Below are positions 48,140 to 58,483 of a stretch of DNA of 64,000 bases, piece by piece. Both the position numbers and the translations under genes were made by a program. Source of the DNA: Malassezia japonica (taxonomy: Eukaryota; Basidiomycota; Malasseziomycetes; Malasseziales; Malasseziaceae); the NCBI RefSeq assembly GCF_029542785.1, contig NC_083370.1:1734001-1798000 (forward strand). The letters are read 5' to 3'. Position 1 is the first letter of the stretch; each line of letters begins with the position of its first letter. The notes below the pieces were generated by a model. It worked only from the letters and a program-made list of their open reading frames with translations. It was not told where the DNA came from and did not search any database.

Positions 48140-49297
48140 TCAACGGGACAAGGCGAGCATCGATTGGATCGTGGCACGGCAGATGGGGCACGCGTACCGC
48201 AGCCGCGGCACGCGCCCATGCGCTCGGTCGTGTGCGCGCGACTTTTGCACACTGTCGCGCACACGCACCGCGCACTCCAGGCACAGGGCGTGCGTGCAGG
48301 GGAGCAGCACGGTCGTTGGCGCAAGCGTCATACAAATCGGGCACTCGGTCGCATCGCTGCCCAGATCGGGGTCTGCGAGCATCGGCGCGGTAGATGCGTC
48401 GCCGGCGCTCTCGTCGGGGTGCGCGCCGTGCTCTTGGTGCGCGCTCATACCAAAGAGCTGGTGCAGCTGCATAGCAAAGCCGGAAATATAGATCGACTGC
48501 GCGCCGTTGCGCAGGCGCCACGTACCGTCGCGCGGCTCTGCAAAGAAGCGCATGGTCTGCGCGTTGGGCTCGGCAAGCGCCTGGCCGTCCTCGTCGAGGG
48601 CCTCGATGATTAACGCAAGCTCGATCGGGCCGTCGTCTAGGTCGTTCGCCCACGCGCCATCCAGAACAAGAGGGAGAACGACGCGCATCTCAAAGCCGTG
48701 CACCACATCGCACGACGATATGCACCACCCCACAGGGTGCGGCGCGCCTCCCGACGAACGCACCGGTGGCACACCCACCGCACCGGTGCGGTGGGCGCCC
48801 ACTACGTACAGGTCGAGGCGCGCGCGCGGCGCGGCGCAATCGCATGCGATCGCGAGCGTGTGCGTCGGCCCCGGCAGCTGTAGTGCGGTGCGCGTCGCCG
48901 GGTCCAGCGACAGGGTCGGCGCCGCGAGCGCCGTGGCGGGCGACGGCGTGGCGTTCGGGGCGCCGCCGAGCGTCGCGGTGGAGCGGTGGAGGTGCACGTA
49001 CAGGTCCAAACTCGATACCCGCTGTGCGCTCTCCCGCTCGATCCACGTCTCTATTGTGCTGGTCGGAAGCGGTGCGTGGATCGCCGGCGGCTGGTCGGCA
49101 AAGTGGTCGCCGACATCGGGGCCGTATAGGCGCACGAGCTCCTCTTGCGTCTCGGGCGCAGTCTCGACTGCTTCATTCTGTGGCTGAGCGACCCCAGATA
49201 CCACCGAGCTCCTATTTCCGGGCTCCCCTGGGTGGGTGGGGCTCGAAAGACCCCAGCCCCGCAGGTCCATCGCGAGTGTGGCCCTGGGCGACAGCAT
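48140..49297 (-). CDS. RING-finger E3 ubiquitin ligase, MGRN1/RNF157-like
   Basis: Single exon, 385 residues. The C-terminal C3HC4 RING is CPICMTLAPTTVLLPCTH, CLECAVRVRD, then CPICRATI, with a long Arg/His-rich loop before the last pair. Upstream is a beta-rich region (FEMRVVLPLVLDGAW, IELALIIEALDEDGQAL) and a short helix-rich block (YISGFAMQLHQLFGM) that together resemble the substrate-binding part of mahogunin-type ligases. I choose the ATG at 49297 (MLSPRATLAMDLRGWG); a second is at residue 10. It shares a 68-bp promoter with NMD3. The target is unknown. Confidence 0.75.
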   Translation of the reverse strand: MLSPRATLAMDLRGWGLSSPTHPGEPGNRSSVVSGVAQPQNEAVETAPETQEELVRLYGPDVGDHFADQPPAIHAPLPTSTIETWIERESAQRVSSLDLYVHLHRSTATLGGAPNATPSPATALAAPTLSLDPATRTALQLPGPTHTLAIACDCAAPRARLDLYVVGAHRTGAVGVPPVRSSGGAPHPVGWCISSCDVVHGFEMRVVLPLVLDGAWANDLDDGPIELALIIEALDEDGQALAEPNAQTMRFFAEPRDGTWRLRNGAQSIYISGFAMQLHQLFGMSAHQEHGAHPDESAGDASTAPMLADPDLGSDATECPICMTLAPTTVLLPCTHALCLECAVRVRDSVQKSRAHDRAHGRVPRLRYACPICRATIQSMLALSR

Positions 49298-49365
49298 GGC
49301 GGCGGTCGGAAAACACGTGACCTCCACTGCCGCCTGAGAAAAAGTTGTGGCGCACGACGACCAGG
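49298..49365. promoter_or_regulatory. Divergent promoter RING ligase / NMD3 with CACGTGAC
   Basis: 68 bp. CACGTG at 49314-49319 within AAACACGTGACC. The 12-mer CGTGACCTCCAC at 49316-49327 recurs exactly at 61187-61198 in the VPS16/DML1 promoter. Confidence 0.5.
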
Positions 49366-51015
49366 ATGGAGTACCATGCGCCGGTGGCGCAGCATATGGT
49401 CCTGTGTGCGGACTGTGGCACTCCCATTGAACCAAACAATGCGAATCTGTGTGCCAACTGTCTTCGGAACAGCGTGGACATTACCGAGTGGATCCCGAAG
49501 CAGGCCACGATCAACTTTTGCCGCAACTGCGAGCGGTACCTGAACCCCCCGAATACGTGGGTCATTGCGCAGCTCGAAAGTCGCGAGCTGCTGGCGATTT
49601 GTCTCAAAAAGCTGAAGGGTCTCAAGCAAGTGCGTCTGATCGACGCCAACTTTATCTGGACTGAGCCCCACAGCAAGCGCCTCCGTGTCAAGCTCACGGT
49701 GCAAAAAGAGGTCTTTACTTCGACCATCCTCCAGCAGGTGTTCGAGGTCGAGTTCCTCGTGCAGTATGGCCAGTGCCCTGACTGTACGCGCCTTGCCGCC
49801 AAGAACATGTGGCGCGCCTCGGTGCAGGTGCGCCAAAAAGTCGCACACAAACGCACCTTCCTTTACCTCGAGCAGCTCATCCTCAAATACAACGCACACC
49901 GCGAGACGGTCTCGGTGCTTGAAAAGAAGGACGGTCTCGACTTTTACTATGCGCAGCGCGCACACGCCATCCGCATGACCGAGTTCCTCTCGTCGGTCGT
50001 GCCGGTGCGCGTGAACAAGTCGGAGCAGCTGATCAGCATGGACGTGCACTCGAGCACGAGCAACTACAAGTTTACCTATAGTGTCGAGATCGTGCCGATC
50101 TGCAAGGACGACCTCGTGTGTCTTCCTCTGCGTGTCGCCCGCGCTCTGGGCAACATTGGGCAGCTGGTGCTTCCTTTCCGCATCAGCAATGTGATCAAGG
50201 TGATCGACCCGACCACGTTGCAGATGGCCGACATCACCGCCGAAAAGTACTGGCGCGATCCGTTCCCCGCGCTGTGTGCGATCCCGGAAATGGTCGAGTT
50301 CCTCGTGCTGGATATTGAAGTCACCGGTGGCGTCGCCCACGGCCCCCACGGCCAGACGATGGGCAAGTTTGCTGCGGCCGACGCGCAGGTCTCGCCGCTG
50401 AACGCGAATACCTTTGGCGAGGCAGATGCAGTGTACCACGTCCGCACGCACCTCGGCAACATCCTGCAAGCCGGCGACACGGTCATGGGCTACCACCTCA
50501 AGACGGCCAACTTTAACTCGGCAGAGTGGGACTCGCTCCCTGCCGACCGCGTTCCAGACGTGGTGCTTGTAAAGAAGAGCTACCCCGAGCGCAAGCGCCG
50601 CTCGAAGCGCAACTGGAAGCTCAAGAGTATCGCCAAGGAGGCCGAGGACCCGTCGCAAGAGGGCGCCGTCGGTCGCGGTGCGCTCGGCCGCCGCGGCGGT
50701 CTCGACTCGCAGCGTGTTGAGCGCGACTACGAGCTGTTCTTGCGCGAGCTCGAAGAGGACTCGGAGATGCGCCAGACGGTCAACATGTACCGCGACCAAG
50801 AAAAGATTGCGCGCGAGGCCGAGCGCCAGGCGCGGAAGGCCGCGGGCGAGTACCGCGACCCGTCGGGCATGGACCAGGACGAGGGCGACGAGGTGCAGAC
50901 CGACGACGAGGGCATGACCACCGACAACGACTCGGAGTACGGCTCAGACTCGGAGCTGCCGCGCGTGGACATGGGAGAGCTCCTCGACGATATGGACGAG
51001 ATGAATATCGAATAG
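49366..51015 (+). CDS. NMD3: 60S ribosomal subunit nuclear export adapter Nmd3
   Basis: Binds nascent 60S subunits and recruits Crm1 for export. Single exon, 549 residues (yeast 518). The N-terminal zinc-binding region carries four Cys pairs: LCADCGTPIE, LCANCLRNSVD, FCRNCERYL and QCPDCTRLA. The eIF5A-like and OB-type middle follows (RLRVKLTVQKEVFTST, FTYSVEIVPICKDDLVCL). The C-terminus has a basic NLS-like block (YPERKRRSKRNWKLKS) and acidic, leucine-containing export signals (LRELEEDSEMRQ and the terminal MGELLDDMDEMNI). The start is the ATG at 49366. Its TAG is one base from the convergent MTR4 stop (TAGCCTA). Confidence 0.96.
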   Translation: MEYHAPVAQHMVLCADCGTPIEPNNANLCANCLRNSVDITEWIPKQATINFCRNCERYLNPPNTWVIAQLESRELLAICLKKLKGLKQVRLIDANFIWTEPHSKRLRVKLTVQKEVFTSTILQQVFEVEFLVQYGQCPDCTRLAAKNMWRASVQVRQKVAHKRTFLYLEQLILKYNAHRETVSVLEKKDGLDFYYAQRAHAIRMTEFLSSVVPVRVNKSEQLISMDVHSSTSNYKFTYSVEIVPICKDDLVCLPLRVARALGNIGQLVLPFRISNVIKVIDPTTLQMADITAEKYWRDPFPALCAIPEMVEFLVLDIEVTGGVAHGPHGQTMGKFAAADAQVSPLNANTFGEADAVYHVRTHLGNILQAGDTVMGYHLKTANFNSAEWDSLPADRVPDVVLVKKSYPERKRRSKRNWKLKSIAKEAEDPSQEGAVGRGALGRRGGLDSQRVERDYELFLRELEEDSEMRQTVNMYRDQEKIAREAERQARKAAGEYRDPSGMDQDEGDEVQTDDEGMTTDNDSEYGSDSELPRVDMGELLDDMDEMNIE

Positions 51016-51019
51016 CCTA
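51013..51019. terminator. Shared convergent stop heptamer TAGCCTA (NMD3 / MTR4)
   Basis: Fourth copy of TAG-N-CTA, with C in the middle and CAGATA downstream. Confidence 0.35.
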
Positions 51020-54000
51020 CAGATACAGCGAAGGACTAAAGATGATCGAGTTGGGACGCTCGAGCTTGGCGAGACTCTGCTCAAACTTTTGCTCGAGCTC
51101 CACGTTGCCAATCGCCTTGGCGGCGAGCATCATCTGGCGCAAGAGTTCCTGGAGGCGCCTAAAGGCACGGATGATGGAACCTTCAAAGACATCGGTCAGC
51201 TTGCAAATGTCAGAGAACTTGGCGCCTTGGCACCACTGCAGCACGGCCTCGATGAGCTCCACCTTGAAGCTCTGCACATACTCTTGCTCCACCACCGGCA
51301 GGCGGCACTCGACCGAGACGCGCGCAATGCGCCGCGCGGTGTCTTGGAGGACGCGGAGAGGTGCCGCAAGCTCCTCCTTCAGGCGCACGGGGTGCTCGCT
51401 GCGTTCGCCAAAGACAAAGCACGACAAAAGCGCCGCACACATCTCGGGCGACAACTCGTTAAAGGTGCCGTTAAAGATGAGCTCGGTGAGCAAGAGCTCG
51501 TCACCGGTGCTAATCTCGCACGCAACACGGCCCTTCTTTTCGACAATGTCGTCAGCACTCGTAAAGCCAAGGCGGCGCAGCACACGCTTGCGGCACTTGA
51601 GCTCGTCGAGCTGCAGCACATTGTGCGCGGCGGTGATCTTTTCCTTGAGCTCATTGATGCGGTCCTGCGCGGCCTGCTTCTCGGCATAGAGCGTATAGAG
51701 GCTGTCGAGGCGGTCCGCGTCCTGCGCGATCGGCGCGTCTCCCAGGCGCTTGCTCAGGATCTCGATCTTACCGAGCAGCTGCTGGAACGCATCGTCCGCG
51801 ATCTTCATGTCCTTCACCGGGTCGAGCAGGGGCAGGCCGTTGGGGAAGCGGCGCTGCACCTCGGCCATGTTCTTGCCGAGCTGGATGCGTGCGTCGCGCA
51901 TGCGTAGGTCTTTCGGCAAAAAGATGCGGATGCCGCTGATCGCCTGGATGGTCGAGAGGAGGACCGGCACGACAATCCATTCGCCTTTGTCGTCCGCCGA
52001 CTTGGGCGCGATGCCCGCAAAGGACGGCGCCGTGTCGCGGTTCTTGGGCACGACCGTGCCACTTGCGCAATGGAGCACGACCTCGACAACGTACAGGCTG
52101 TGCGCCGGCGCACGTCCTTCCTCGACCCCTTTCGGGACGCGCTTCTGGTACGAAACGACGCACCCCCAGCCAAAGTCGAGCGCATCCTGTCGCACAGCGA
52201 CAAGGCGGCCCGGCTGTAGGAACGGCAGCGAGTAGCTCGGGTGCCGGATTACCTCGGCCTTGTCGTCCTCGAGCTGGCGCAGCGTCTTTTTCATCGTGTA
52301 GTATTCGGCGATGCGCTCCTCGTCCTCGACGAAAATCGCATCACGCGCCTCTTCGGCGGCTTCGCGCTGCGCCTCGAGCTCCGGCACGCTCGCTGCGTTC
52401 TGGAACTGGAAGAAACAGTTGGTAAGCATGTACTCCGGCGAGACGCCTTCGACGCGCATCAAGTTCAGGATCATGTTGTAGCCGAGGTGGAACGCACTGT
52501 CCAGGCGGTCGGCCTCGCCCTTGACCATGGTCTTTGCGGCGCTCGGCTCGAGCTTCTCGTCAAACATCATGATCACAATACCGCGGTCGTCGAGACCACG
52601 ACGGCCCGCACGGCCCGACATCTGGATGAACTCGCCCGAGGACAGGTTGCGGAACTCGTTGCCGTCCCACTTGCGCACAGCAGTAAAGACGACCGTCTTG
52701 GCAGGCATATTCAGACCAATACTAAAGGTCTCTGTAGCAAAGAGCACCTTGATGAGACCCTCTTGGAACAAAATCTCGATGACCTCTTTAAGGATCGGCA
52801 AGAGACCACCGTGGTGGATACCGATGCCGCGGCGCAGCAGCGGAAGGATATGCTCGATCTGCGGGAGCGAGCGGTCCTCCTCGCCGAGTGCCTCGATGGC
52901 ATTGTTAAAGACGGTCGACACCATCGCCTTTTCCTCGTCCGTATTAAACTCGAGCTTGGACATTTGCAGCGCGAGGCCCTCACACTGCCGCTTGCTGAAC
53001 GCAAAGACAATGACGGGGTTGTAGTGCTTGACCATGATCATCTTGACGATTTTGTAAATATCCGAAGGGCCGCCGTTGCCTCCTCCCTTCTTGGACTGCC
53101 CCTTGCGTCCTTTGCCTGCGTCGGCACTCGCAGGGTCGTCGCCACGCGCATCGGCCAGCGCGCCCATCGCTTTCTGGAAGTTGTCCTCGCGGAAAACCGA
53201 CTTTTCGTCGACGACGAGGTGGATACCGTTGCCGCCCTGCGGGAAGAGGTAGTGCTGGAGCGGCGTCGGGCGGAAGTCGGTGTACACGACGTGGCATGGC
53301 TGCGAATGGATCTGTGCGATCCACTCGGCGAACTGCATCGCATTTGGAATCGTAGCCGAGAGGAATACGTAGCGCACCTTGCGCGGCAGGAGAATGATCG
53401 TTTCTTCCCACACCACGCCGCGCTCCTTGTCGCGCATGTAGTGAATCTCGTCAAAGATGACCCAAGCGACCTCGCGCATGATCTCTGAACCGCGGTAGAG
53501 CATCGAACGCAGAATCTCGGTCGTCATTACGAGGCACGACGCACTCGGGTTGATCGTGACGTCGCCCGTCATCAGGCCGACGTCGCCAAACTCGGCGGCA
53601 AACTCGCGGTACTTTTGGTTTGACAGCGCCTTGATAGGGCTCGTATAGACAACACGTTGCCCGTTCTTGAGCGCCTGCGCAATGGCGTATTCGGCGACAA
53701 TCGTCTTACCAGCCGACGTGTGCGCCGAGACGAGCACACTCTCGCCGCGCTCGATACAGTACACTGACGTCTGCTGGAACGGGTCGAGAGTAAACGGCCA
53801 CGACCGCGCCGGCGGGTCGTTTGCAACATGCTTCGAGAGCGGCACATAATCGTACCCCGGCGGAATCGCGACCTGGTGCCGCACGGAATGCGAGAGCTTC
53901 AGCATGGCGCTCTGCGCCTCTTTTTCGGCCTCGCTGGCCTCTGCCGGGACCTCACGCACAGCTTCGGATGTGAACTCATCAGTGACGACCGCCGCCGGCT

Positions 54001-54058
54001 CGGCGGTGCGCGCCTTCTTGCCGTCGTCCGCCCTGCCTTCTGTGCTGCGCTTGGCCAT
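51017..54058 (-). CDS. MTR4: Exosome-associated Ski2-like helicase Mtr4
   Basis: 3'-5' RNA helicase of the TRAMP complex and nuclear exosome. Single exon, 1013 residues, close to the yeast 1073. A short charged N-terminus is followed by the helicase core: [20 protein letters not shown], Walker [35 protein letters not shown] box ([13 protein letters not shown]), [39 protein letters not shown] and [10 protein letters not shown]. The arch/KOW insertion is present ([20 protein letters not shown]). The C-terminal DSHCT domain ends IIFSPSLYL, as in Mtr4. With NMD3, a 60S biogenesis factor whose rRNA precursors need Mtr4, it forms a convergent pair one base apart. Confidence 0.96.
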   Translation of the reverse strand: MAKRSTEGRADDGKKARTAEPAAVVTDEFTSEAVREVPAEASEAEKEAQSAMLKLSHSVRHQVAIPPGYDYVPLSKHVANDPPARSWPFTLDPFQQTSVYCIERGESVLVSAHTSAGKTIVAEYAIAQALKNGQRVVYTSPIKALSNQKYREFAAEFGDVGLMTGDVTINPSASCLVMTTEILRSMLYRGSEIMREVAWVIFDEIHYMRDKERGVVWEETIILLPRKVRYVFLSATIPNAMQFAEWIAQIHSQPCHVVYTDFRPTPLQHYLFPQGGNGIHLVVDEKSVFREDNFQKAMGALADARGDDPASADAGKGRKGQSKKGGGNGGPSDIYKIVKMIMVKHYNPVIVFAFSKRQCEGLALQMSKLEFNTDEEKAMVSTVFNNAIEALGEEDRSLPQIEHILPLLRRGIGIHHGGLLPILKEVIEILFQEGLIKVLFATETFSIGLNMPAKTVVFTAVRKWDGNEFRNLSSGEFIQMSGRAGRRGLDDRGIVIMMFDEKLEPSAAKTMVKGEADRLDSAFHLGYNMILNLMRVEGVSPEYMLTNCFFQFQNAASVPELEAQREAAEEARDAIFVEDEERIAEYYTMKKTLRQLEDDKAEVIRHPSYSLPFLQPGRLVAVRQDALDFGWGCVVSYQKRVPKGVEEGRAPAHSLYVVEVVLHCASGTVVPKNRDTAPSFAGIAPKSADDKGEWIVVPVLLSTIQAISGIRIFLPKDLRMRDARIQLGKNMAEVQRRFPNGLPLLDPVKDMKIADDAFQQLLGKIEILSKRLGDAPIAQDADRLDSLYTLYAEKQAAQDRINELKEKITAAHNVLQLDELKCRKRVLRRLGFTSADDIVEKKGRVACEISTGDELLLTELIFNGTFNELSPEMCAALLSCFVFGERSEHPVRLKEELAAPLRVLQDTARRIARVSVECRLPVVEQEYVQSFKVELIEAVLQWCQGAKFSDICKLTDVFEGSIIRAFRRLQELLRQMMLAAKAIGNVELEQKFEQSLAKLERPNSIIFSPSLYL

Positions 54059-54123
54059 GAGGAAGCTTTTTTCGCCACGTGGCCGATCACCGCCGCGCGG
54101 CGTGTGGAGTGCAATTCACCACC
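54059..54123. promoter_or_regulatory. Divergent promoter MTR4 / UMP1 with CACGTG and a GTGGCGAAA element
   Basis: 65 bp. CACGTG at 54076-54081. On the minus strand the same position reads CCACGTGGCGAAAAAA, containing GTGGCGAAA, close to the proteasome-associated control element (GGTGGCAAA) that Rpn4 binds in yeast. Given UMP1 is a proteasome gene this is suggestive only. Confidence 0.4.
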
Positions 54124-54571
54124 ATGGAGATTGTGCCTCGGAACGCCCCGACGCACGAGCAGACCACTGCGTCGAGCACGGCGCACGCCGAGACTGGTGT
54201 GCACGATGCAATGCGGTACGGCCCCCGTAGCATGCACGCGGAAACCGCCGCGGCATCCTACCACCCCGCCGAGAACCGCCTGGAGAACTGGGACGCGACG
54301 CAGCGCAGCTGGAAGCTGACGTCCCAGCGCAACATCTTTGGCCTCGGCATGCCGGTGCGCACGATGATGGAGCGCAAGATCGTGGCTCGCGTACGTGTTC
54401 CAACTAACGCAGGACCCTCATATGCCCGCGCGCGGTGTGTCGCGCGTCCACCTCGATATCCTCGACGGCACCGACGAATCGCTCGACACGGCCGACTTCC
54501 TTCCGTCGGGCGTCTCGGGCGAGACAGTGGACATTCATACGGCGATGGAGCGCAAGCTCGGTATGTACTAG
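54124..54571 (+). CDS. UMP1: Proteasome maturation factor Ump1 (POMP)
   Basis: Chaperone of 20S proteasome half-mers; degraded on maturation. Two exons (54124-54390, 54413-54571) and a 22-nt intron (GTACGT...CTAACGCAG, phase 0) give 141 residues (yeast 148). The family pattern is clear: MEIVPRN at the start, HPAENRLENWDATQRSWKL, RNIFGLGMPVRTMMERKIVA, then after the junction RVHLDILDGTDESLD and the C-terminal MERKLGMY, comparable to the yeast ending in KQLGI. An upstream in-frame start at 54079 is possible but lies in the short promoter. The stop abuts the stop of the ubiquitin protease gene with no base between. Confidence 0.93.
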
Positions 54572-56380
54572 TTATGTACGTAGTGGCGTAGACTCGCGCG
54601 AGGATGCATTGCTGGTGCCCCAACTGTGCACCGTGCGTGCATGCGGTTTGGAAGGGGGTATCGCCGCGTGCCCGAGCGAGTCGGTGCGCTCGTAAAAGAG
54701 CAGATAGGGGTTTTGTGCAAGGACGTCGGCGAGCGTACACGCTTCGACGCGCTCGTCGGAAACGCGCGTCCACTGCTTGCCGGCGCGCCTCCTGAATGCG
54801 ACATAGTGCCCGTACGAATGCGCCCCGTAGTGCGTCACGACGGCGCTCAGGCGGTACTTGCACGGGATGCCGTTGCGTGCGGAGAGCGCCTGGGTGGGAT
54901 GGGTCGAAAGCGCCGCGCCGGTCGTATACGGCGCGACGTTGAGGTGTTCGGGAAAGACCACGCGTGCATTGTTCTTGGTCGCACCAAACGAGCCGTACGC
55001 AAACGACGACCGATTTAGATGTAGGAGGAGCACACGCGGGGGCTTGGCGAGCATAACCTGCTTGGTGCTTTGGTCGCTCGGCTCGCGGATGAGGCGTACC
55101 CCTTCGAGAATCGCACTCTCTTCGATTTCCGATTCGTGCAGGCCTTGGCGCAGCGCATACTCGAGGCGCTGGACGTGGTCGCGCGCGCAGTCGCGGCCCT
55201 CAGTCGCGGCCTTGGCAGCGGCGCCAGACTGCGCTGCGGCCACCTGCTCGAGGCGCATTGCCTCGGCGCGCTCGCGTTTCAGCGTCGCGGCGAGGCTGCA
55301 GCGGTGGCAAATCCACTCGACCTGCTCGAGCTGCGTCCACTGCGCAAAGCACTGCTCGAGTGTGCACGACGCGACGCCGAGAGGGACAGTAAGGCTCAGG
55401 TCGGTCAGCGAAAAGTAGCGCACGGCCTCGGTGTAGCCGCAGCGCGCACACGACGTACGCTGCGCGCTCAGGCCGCGGAATGGGTTCGCGACGTTTGCCG
55501 CGTCGTACCCGAGGCTCGCGCGCAGGTGGCCAAGCTGCAGCGCGGACGGCGCCGTGATGCCACGCAGGCCCGCCTGCTCGGTCTGCAGCTGCTGGCCCCG
55601 CTCTGCCTGTATGTTGCCGAGCTCCTGGTCAAGCGCATGCAGCAGCAGCAGCGCCAGCTCCTGTGCATCCTGCTGCTGGTGCGCACTCAGCAGTGTGCGC
55701 ATGCCGTTGGCCTGTGACACCTTGCCGAGGACCTGGATAAGCTGCTTGGGCGCAAGCGCCCCTTTTTTCGGCTGCGGCGTGTTGAGCGTGACGAGTAGCT
55801 CACGCAGCGCATCCGTGGCGGGCGTCGGCACATCGTATGTCTCGGCCATGCGCGTCACGGCGTCGAGGTACTCAGCGAGGGCCGCGACGCTTGCGAGACT
55901 CTGCAACACGCTGTTCATGAAGCAGTATACACCCGGGTTGTACAGGCCAATATAGTGCGGTGCATCGTCCTTGCGCACGCTGCCAACGCTCCTTGCGGCG
56001 GCGTCCGGTGCGAGTCCGTCGGGCGGCTGCCCGTACCGCGCATATGCTCCACGGGCGGTCCACGGCACGCGCTGTGTGCGACGCCGCGAGCCGGCCGGGG
56101 CTTCAGGGGCGCGCACACCAAATGGCCTCAAGACAGCGGTGCCGATCGAGAGGGGCACAGTTGCCACCATGGCGGCCATGTCGCCGGCCATGTTCATCCA
56201 CAAAATCAGCTCGCTCTGCACAGCACGCGAGCTAAGCGCCACGACCAAAATCAAGACCAGCGCAGCTGCGGCCACCGATCCAAGCAGCAGCTGCGGTGCG
56301 ACTAGCTCTTGTGCGCGTACTTCGGTCGCTCTTGCAATCCCGTACCCCAGCGCGATGCACCACGCTCGCTGCAGGTGCAT
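54572..56380 (-). CDS. Membrane-anchored ubiquitin-specific protease, Ubp1-like
   Basis: Deubiquitinase, predicted on the ER or another membrane. Single exon, 602 residues. One membrane segment near the N-terminus, residues 31-50 (LLLGSVAAAALVLILVVALS), precedes the USP domain at about 143-575. The Cys box is GLYNPGVYCFMNSVLQSLAS with catalytic Cys153 and the oxyanion Asn five residues before it; the residue just before the cysteine is Tyr rather than the usual Thr. The His box is VVTHYGAHSYGHYVAFRRR. Zinc-binding pairs CARCGYTE and CHRCSLAA are present, as is QQDAQELALLLLHAL. N-terminal anchor plus USP is the layout of yeast Ubp1. Start codons with GSH1 are 75 bp apart. Confidence 0.88.
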   Translation of the reverse strand: MHLQRAWCIALGYGIARATEVRAQELVAPQLLLGSVAAAALVLILVVALSSRAVQSELILWMNMAGDMAAMVATVPLSIGTAVLRPFGVRAPEAPAGSRRRTQRVPWTARGAYARYGQPPDGLAPDAAARSVGSVRKDDAPHYIGLYNPGVYCFMNSVLQSLASVAALAEYLDAVTRMAETYDVPTPATDALRELLVTLNTPQPKKGALAPKQLIQVLGKVSQANGMRTLLSAHQQQDAQELALLLLHALDQELGNIQAERGQQLQTEQAGLRGITAPSALQLGHLRASLGYDAANVANPFRGLSAQRTSCARCGYTEAVRYFSLTDLSLTVPLGVASCTLEQCFAQWTQLEQVEWICHRCSLAATLKRERAEAMRLEQVAAAQSGAAAKAATEGRDCARDHVQRLEYALRQGLHESEIEESAILEGVRLIREPSDQSTKQVMLAKPPRVLLLHLNRSSFAYGSFGATKNNARVVFPEHLNVAPYTTGAALSTHPTQALSARNGIPCKYRLSAVVTHYGAHSYGHYVAFRRRAGKQWTRVSDERVEACTLADVLAQNPYLLFYERTDSLGHAAIPPSKPHARTVHSWGTSNASSRESTPLRT

Positions 56381-56455
56381 GCAGCGTCTTCCGAGGAAAT
56401 CGGTATCGGGGAAGTAAGACGGAACGGCTCGGCCTTTAGGCGCTTTTCTTCACGC

Positions 56456-58483
56456 ATGGGCCTACTATCGCTCGGCACGCCGCTCGACTGGGCGGACGCG
56501 GTCCCCCTTGCGGAGCATGTGCGCGAGCATGGTGTCGAGCAGTTTCTTTCGACGTGGCGCGCAATCCGTGACCGCAGCGGCGACCGGCTGCTGTGGGGCG
56601 ACGAGCTCGAGTACATGGTCGTGGCCTTGGACCGTGAGCAGCACACTGCGCGCCTCTCGCTCCGGCAGGGCGAAATTCTCAACGTGCTAGAGCACTCCAA
56701 GGCGATCGAGTCGCTGGAGCCTGGGAACCGCCCGACGTTCCATCCCGAGTACGGGCGCTACATGATCGAGAGCACGCCCGGAACGCCTTTCGGCGTTAGC
56801 GCTCCCGAGCTGCTCCGCGTCGAGGACGACATGCGTTTGCGGCGCAATATTGCGCGTGCGCACCTCAAGTCGAATGAGATTCCCATGACGCTCACGTCGT
56901 TCCCCCGCCTCGGCGTGACCGACGCGCCGTTCACTGATCCGCCGTACGAGGCGAACGGCAACGCAAGCCGCTCGCTCTTTCTGCCGGACGAGATTATCAA
57001 CACGCACGTCCGCTTCCCTACGCTCACTGCCAACATCCGCAAGCGGCGCGGGTCCAAGGTGTGCATGAATGTGCCCATCTTTCCCGACACGAACACGCCG
57101 CGGCCGTTTATCGACCCTAGCATCCCCTATGATCGCGCGCTCTTTCCGGAGGACAGCGAGGCGAAGCTCGGTGCAGCGCTCCCGGATCACATCTACATGG
57201 ACGCGATGGGCTTTGGCATGGGATGCTGCTGCCTCCAAGTCACGCTGCAGGCGTGCTCGGTGAGCGAGGCGCGCAAGATCTACGATCAGCTCATTCCGGT
57301 CACACCGCTGCTCCTCGCCGTGAGCGCCGCGTCGCCCGCGTACCGCGGCTACCTCGCGGACGTCGACTGCCGCTGGAACGTGATTTCAGGCGCGGTCGAC
57401 GACCGCACGAATGCAGAGCGCGGCGCGGCGCCACTCAAGCCTGGGGAGCCGACGCACTCGTCGCGCACCGGTCCCCGGCGGCTGCGCAAGAGCCGGTACG
57501 ATTCGGTGGACTCGTACCTGTATCCCGGCGTCCGCCGCGAGGACAACGACATGCCGCTCGAGATCGACGAGGGCGTGCGCGACAAGCTGCTCAGCGAAGG
57601 CGTGGATTTGCTGCTTGCCGAGCATATTGCACACCTCTTTGTGCGCGATCCGATCGTCATCTTTTCTGAGCGCATTGACCAGGACGACACGGAGTCCACC
57701 GACCACTTTGAAAATATCCAGTCGACCAACTGGCAAACGATGCGCTTCAAGCCCCCGCCCCCGGGCGGCAAGATCGGCTGGCGCGTCGAGTTCCGCCCGA
57801 TGGAGATCCAGTTGACCGACTTTGAGAATGCAGCGTTTAGCATTTTTGTCATTTTGCTCACGCGCGCCATCCTCTCTTTCCACCTGGACTTGTACATGCC
57901 GTTATCCCAGGTCGACGTGAACATGCAGCGTGCGCAGCAGCGCGACGCAATCCACACACAGCGTTTCTTCTTCCCCACAACCTGGGGCAACCAGCGCGTG
58001 GCGCGGGGCGCGTCATGCCCGGCTACGCCGCTGAATCGCTCGCGCGCCGCGTCGCCGGCACTGGGTGTGCGCCGCAACGGGACGCCCGCGCCGCAGGCCC
58101 GCTCCGTGGGCGAGTACACCCTCGCGGAGATCTTCCTGGGAAAAGGCGACGAGCTCGTGGGTCTCGTGCCGATGATCCACAGCTACCTCGACGCACTACA
58201 CCTCGACGTCAACGTGCGCTGCCGACTGAATCAATACATCGATTTTGTCGGCGCGCGTGCGGACGGCAGCCTTGCGACGACCGCGACGTGGATCCGCCAG
58301 TTTGTGCACAACCATCCTGCGTACAAGCACGACTCGGTGATCACTGAAGAAATCAACTACGAAATGCTCTGTACACTGGACCAAATCGAGCGTGGCGTCC
58401 TCGAGGCGCCGGGCTACCTACCCGCAGGCTACGCCGCGCGGCGGCGTGCGCTCGACAGCGAAATGCCGCGCGCACCGAACTAG
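56456..58483 (+). CDS. GSH1: Glutamate-cysteine ligase catalytic subunit
   Basis: First and rate-limiting step of glutathione synthesis: ATP-dependent joining of glutamate and cysteine in the cytosol. Single exon, 675 residues (yeast 678). Family blocks from the N-terminus: MGLLSLGTPLDWADAVPLAE, LLWGDELEYMVVALD (metal/ATP), FHPEYGRYMIESTPGTPFG, KVCMNVPIFPDTNTP, IYMDAMGFGMGCCCLQVTLQ, GWRVEFRPMEIQLTDFENAA. The start at 56456 is the ATG giving the canonical N-terminus; longer upstream reading into the shared promoter is not supported. The stop codon TAG overlaps the stop of VPS16 on the other strand through the palindrome CTAG. Confidence 0.96.
   Translation: MGLLSLGTPLDWADAVPLAEHVREHGVEQFLSTWRAIRDRSGDRLLWGDELEYMVVALDREQHTARLSLRQGEILNVLEHSKAIESLEPGNRPTFHPEYGRYMIESTPGTPFGVSAPELLRVEDDMRLRRNIARAHLKSNEIPMTLTSFPRLGVTDAPFTDPPYEANGNASRSLFLPDEIINTHVRFPTLTANIRKRRGSKVCMNVPIFPDTNTPRPFIDPSIPYDRALFPEDSEAKLGAALPDHIYMDAMGFGMGCCCLQVTLQACSVSEARKIYDQLIPVTPLLLAVSAASPAYRGYLADVDCRWNVISGAVDDRTNAERGAAPLKPGEPTHSSRTGPRRLRKSRYDSVDSYLYPGVRREDNDMPLEIDEGVRDKLLSEGVDLLLAEHIAHLFVRDPIVIFSERIDQDDTESTDHFENIQSTNWQTMRFKPPPPGGKIGWRVEFRPMEIQLTDFENAAFSIFVILLTRAILSFHLDLYMPLSQVDVNMQRAQQRDAIHTQRFFFPTTWGNQRVARGASCPATPLNRSRAASPALGVRRNGTPAPQARSVGEYTLAEIFLGKGDELVGLVPMIHSYLDALHLDVNVRCRLNQYIDFVGARADGSLATTATWIRQFVHNHPAYKHDSVITEEINYEMLCTLDQIERGVLEAPGYLPAGYAARRRALDSEMPRAPN

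Noticed and set aside
49051..50799. 582-codon open frame antisense to NMD3
   Set aside because: Shadow of NMD3 third-position bias; no domain, and it crosses into the RING gene.
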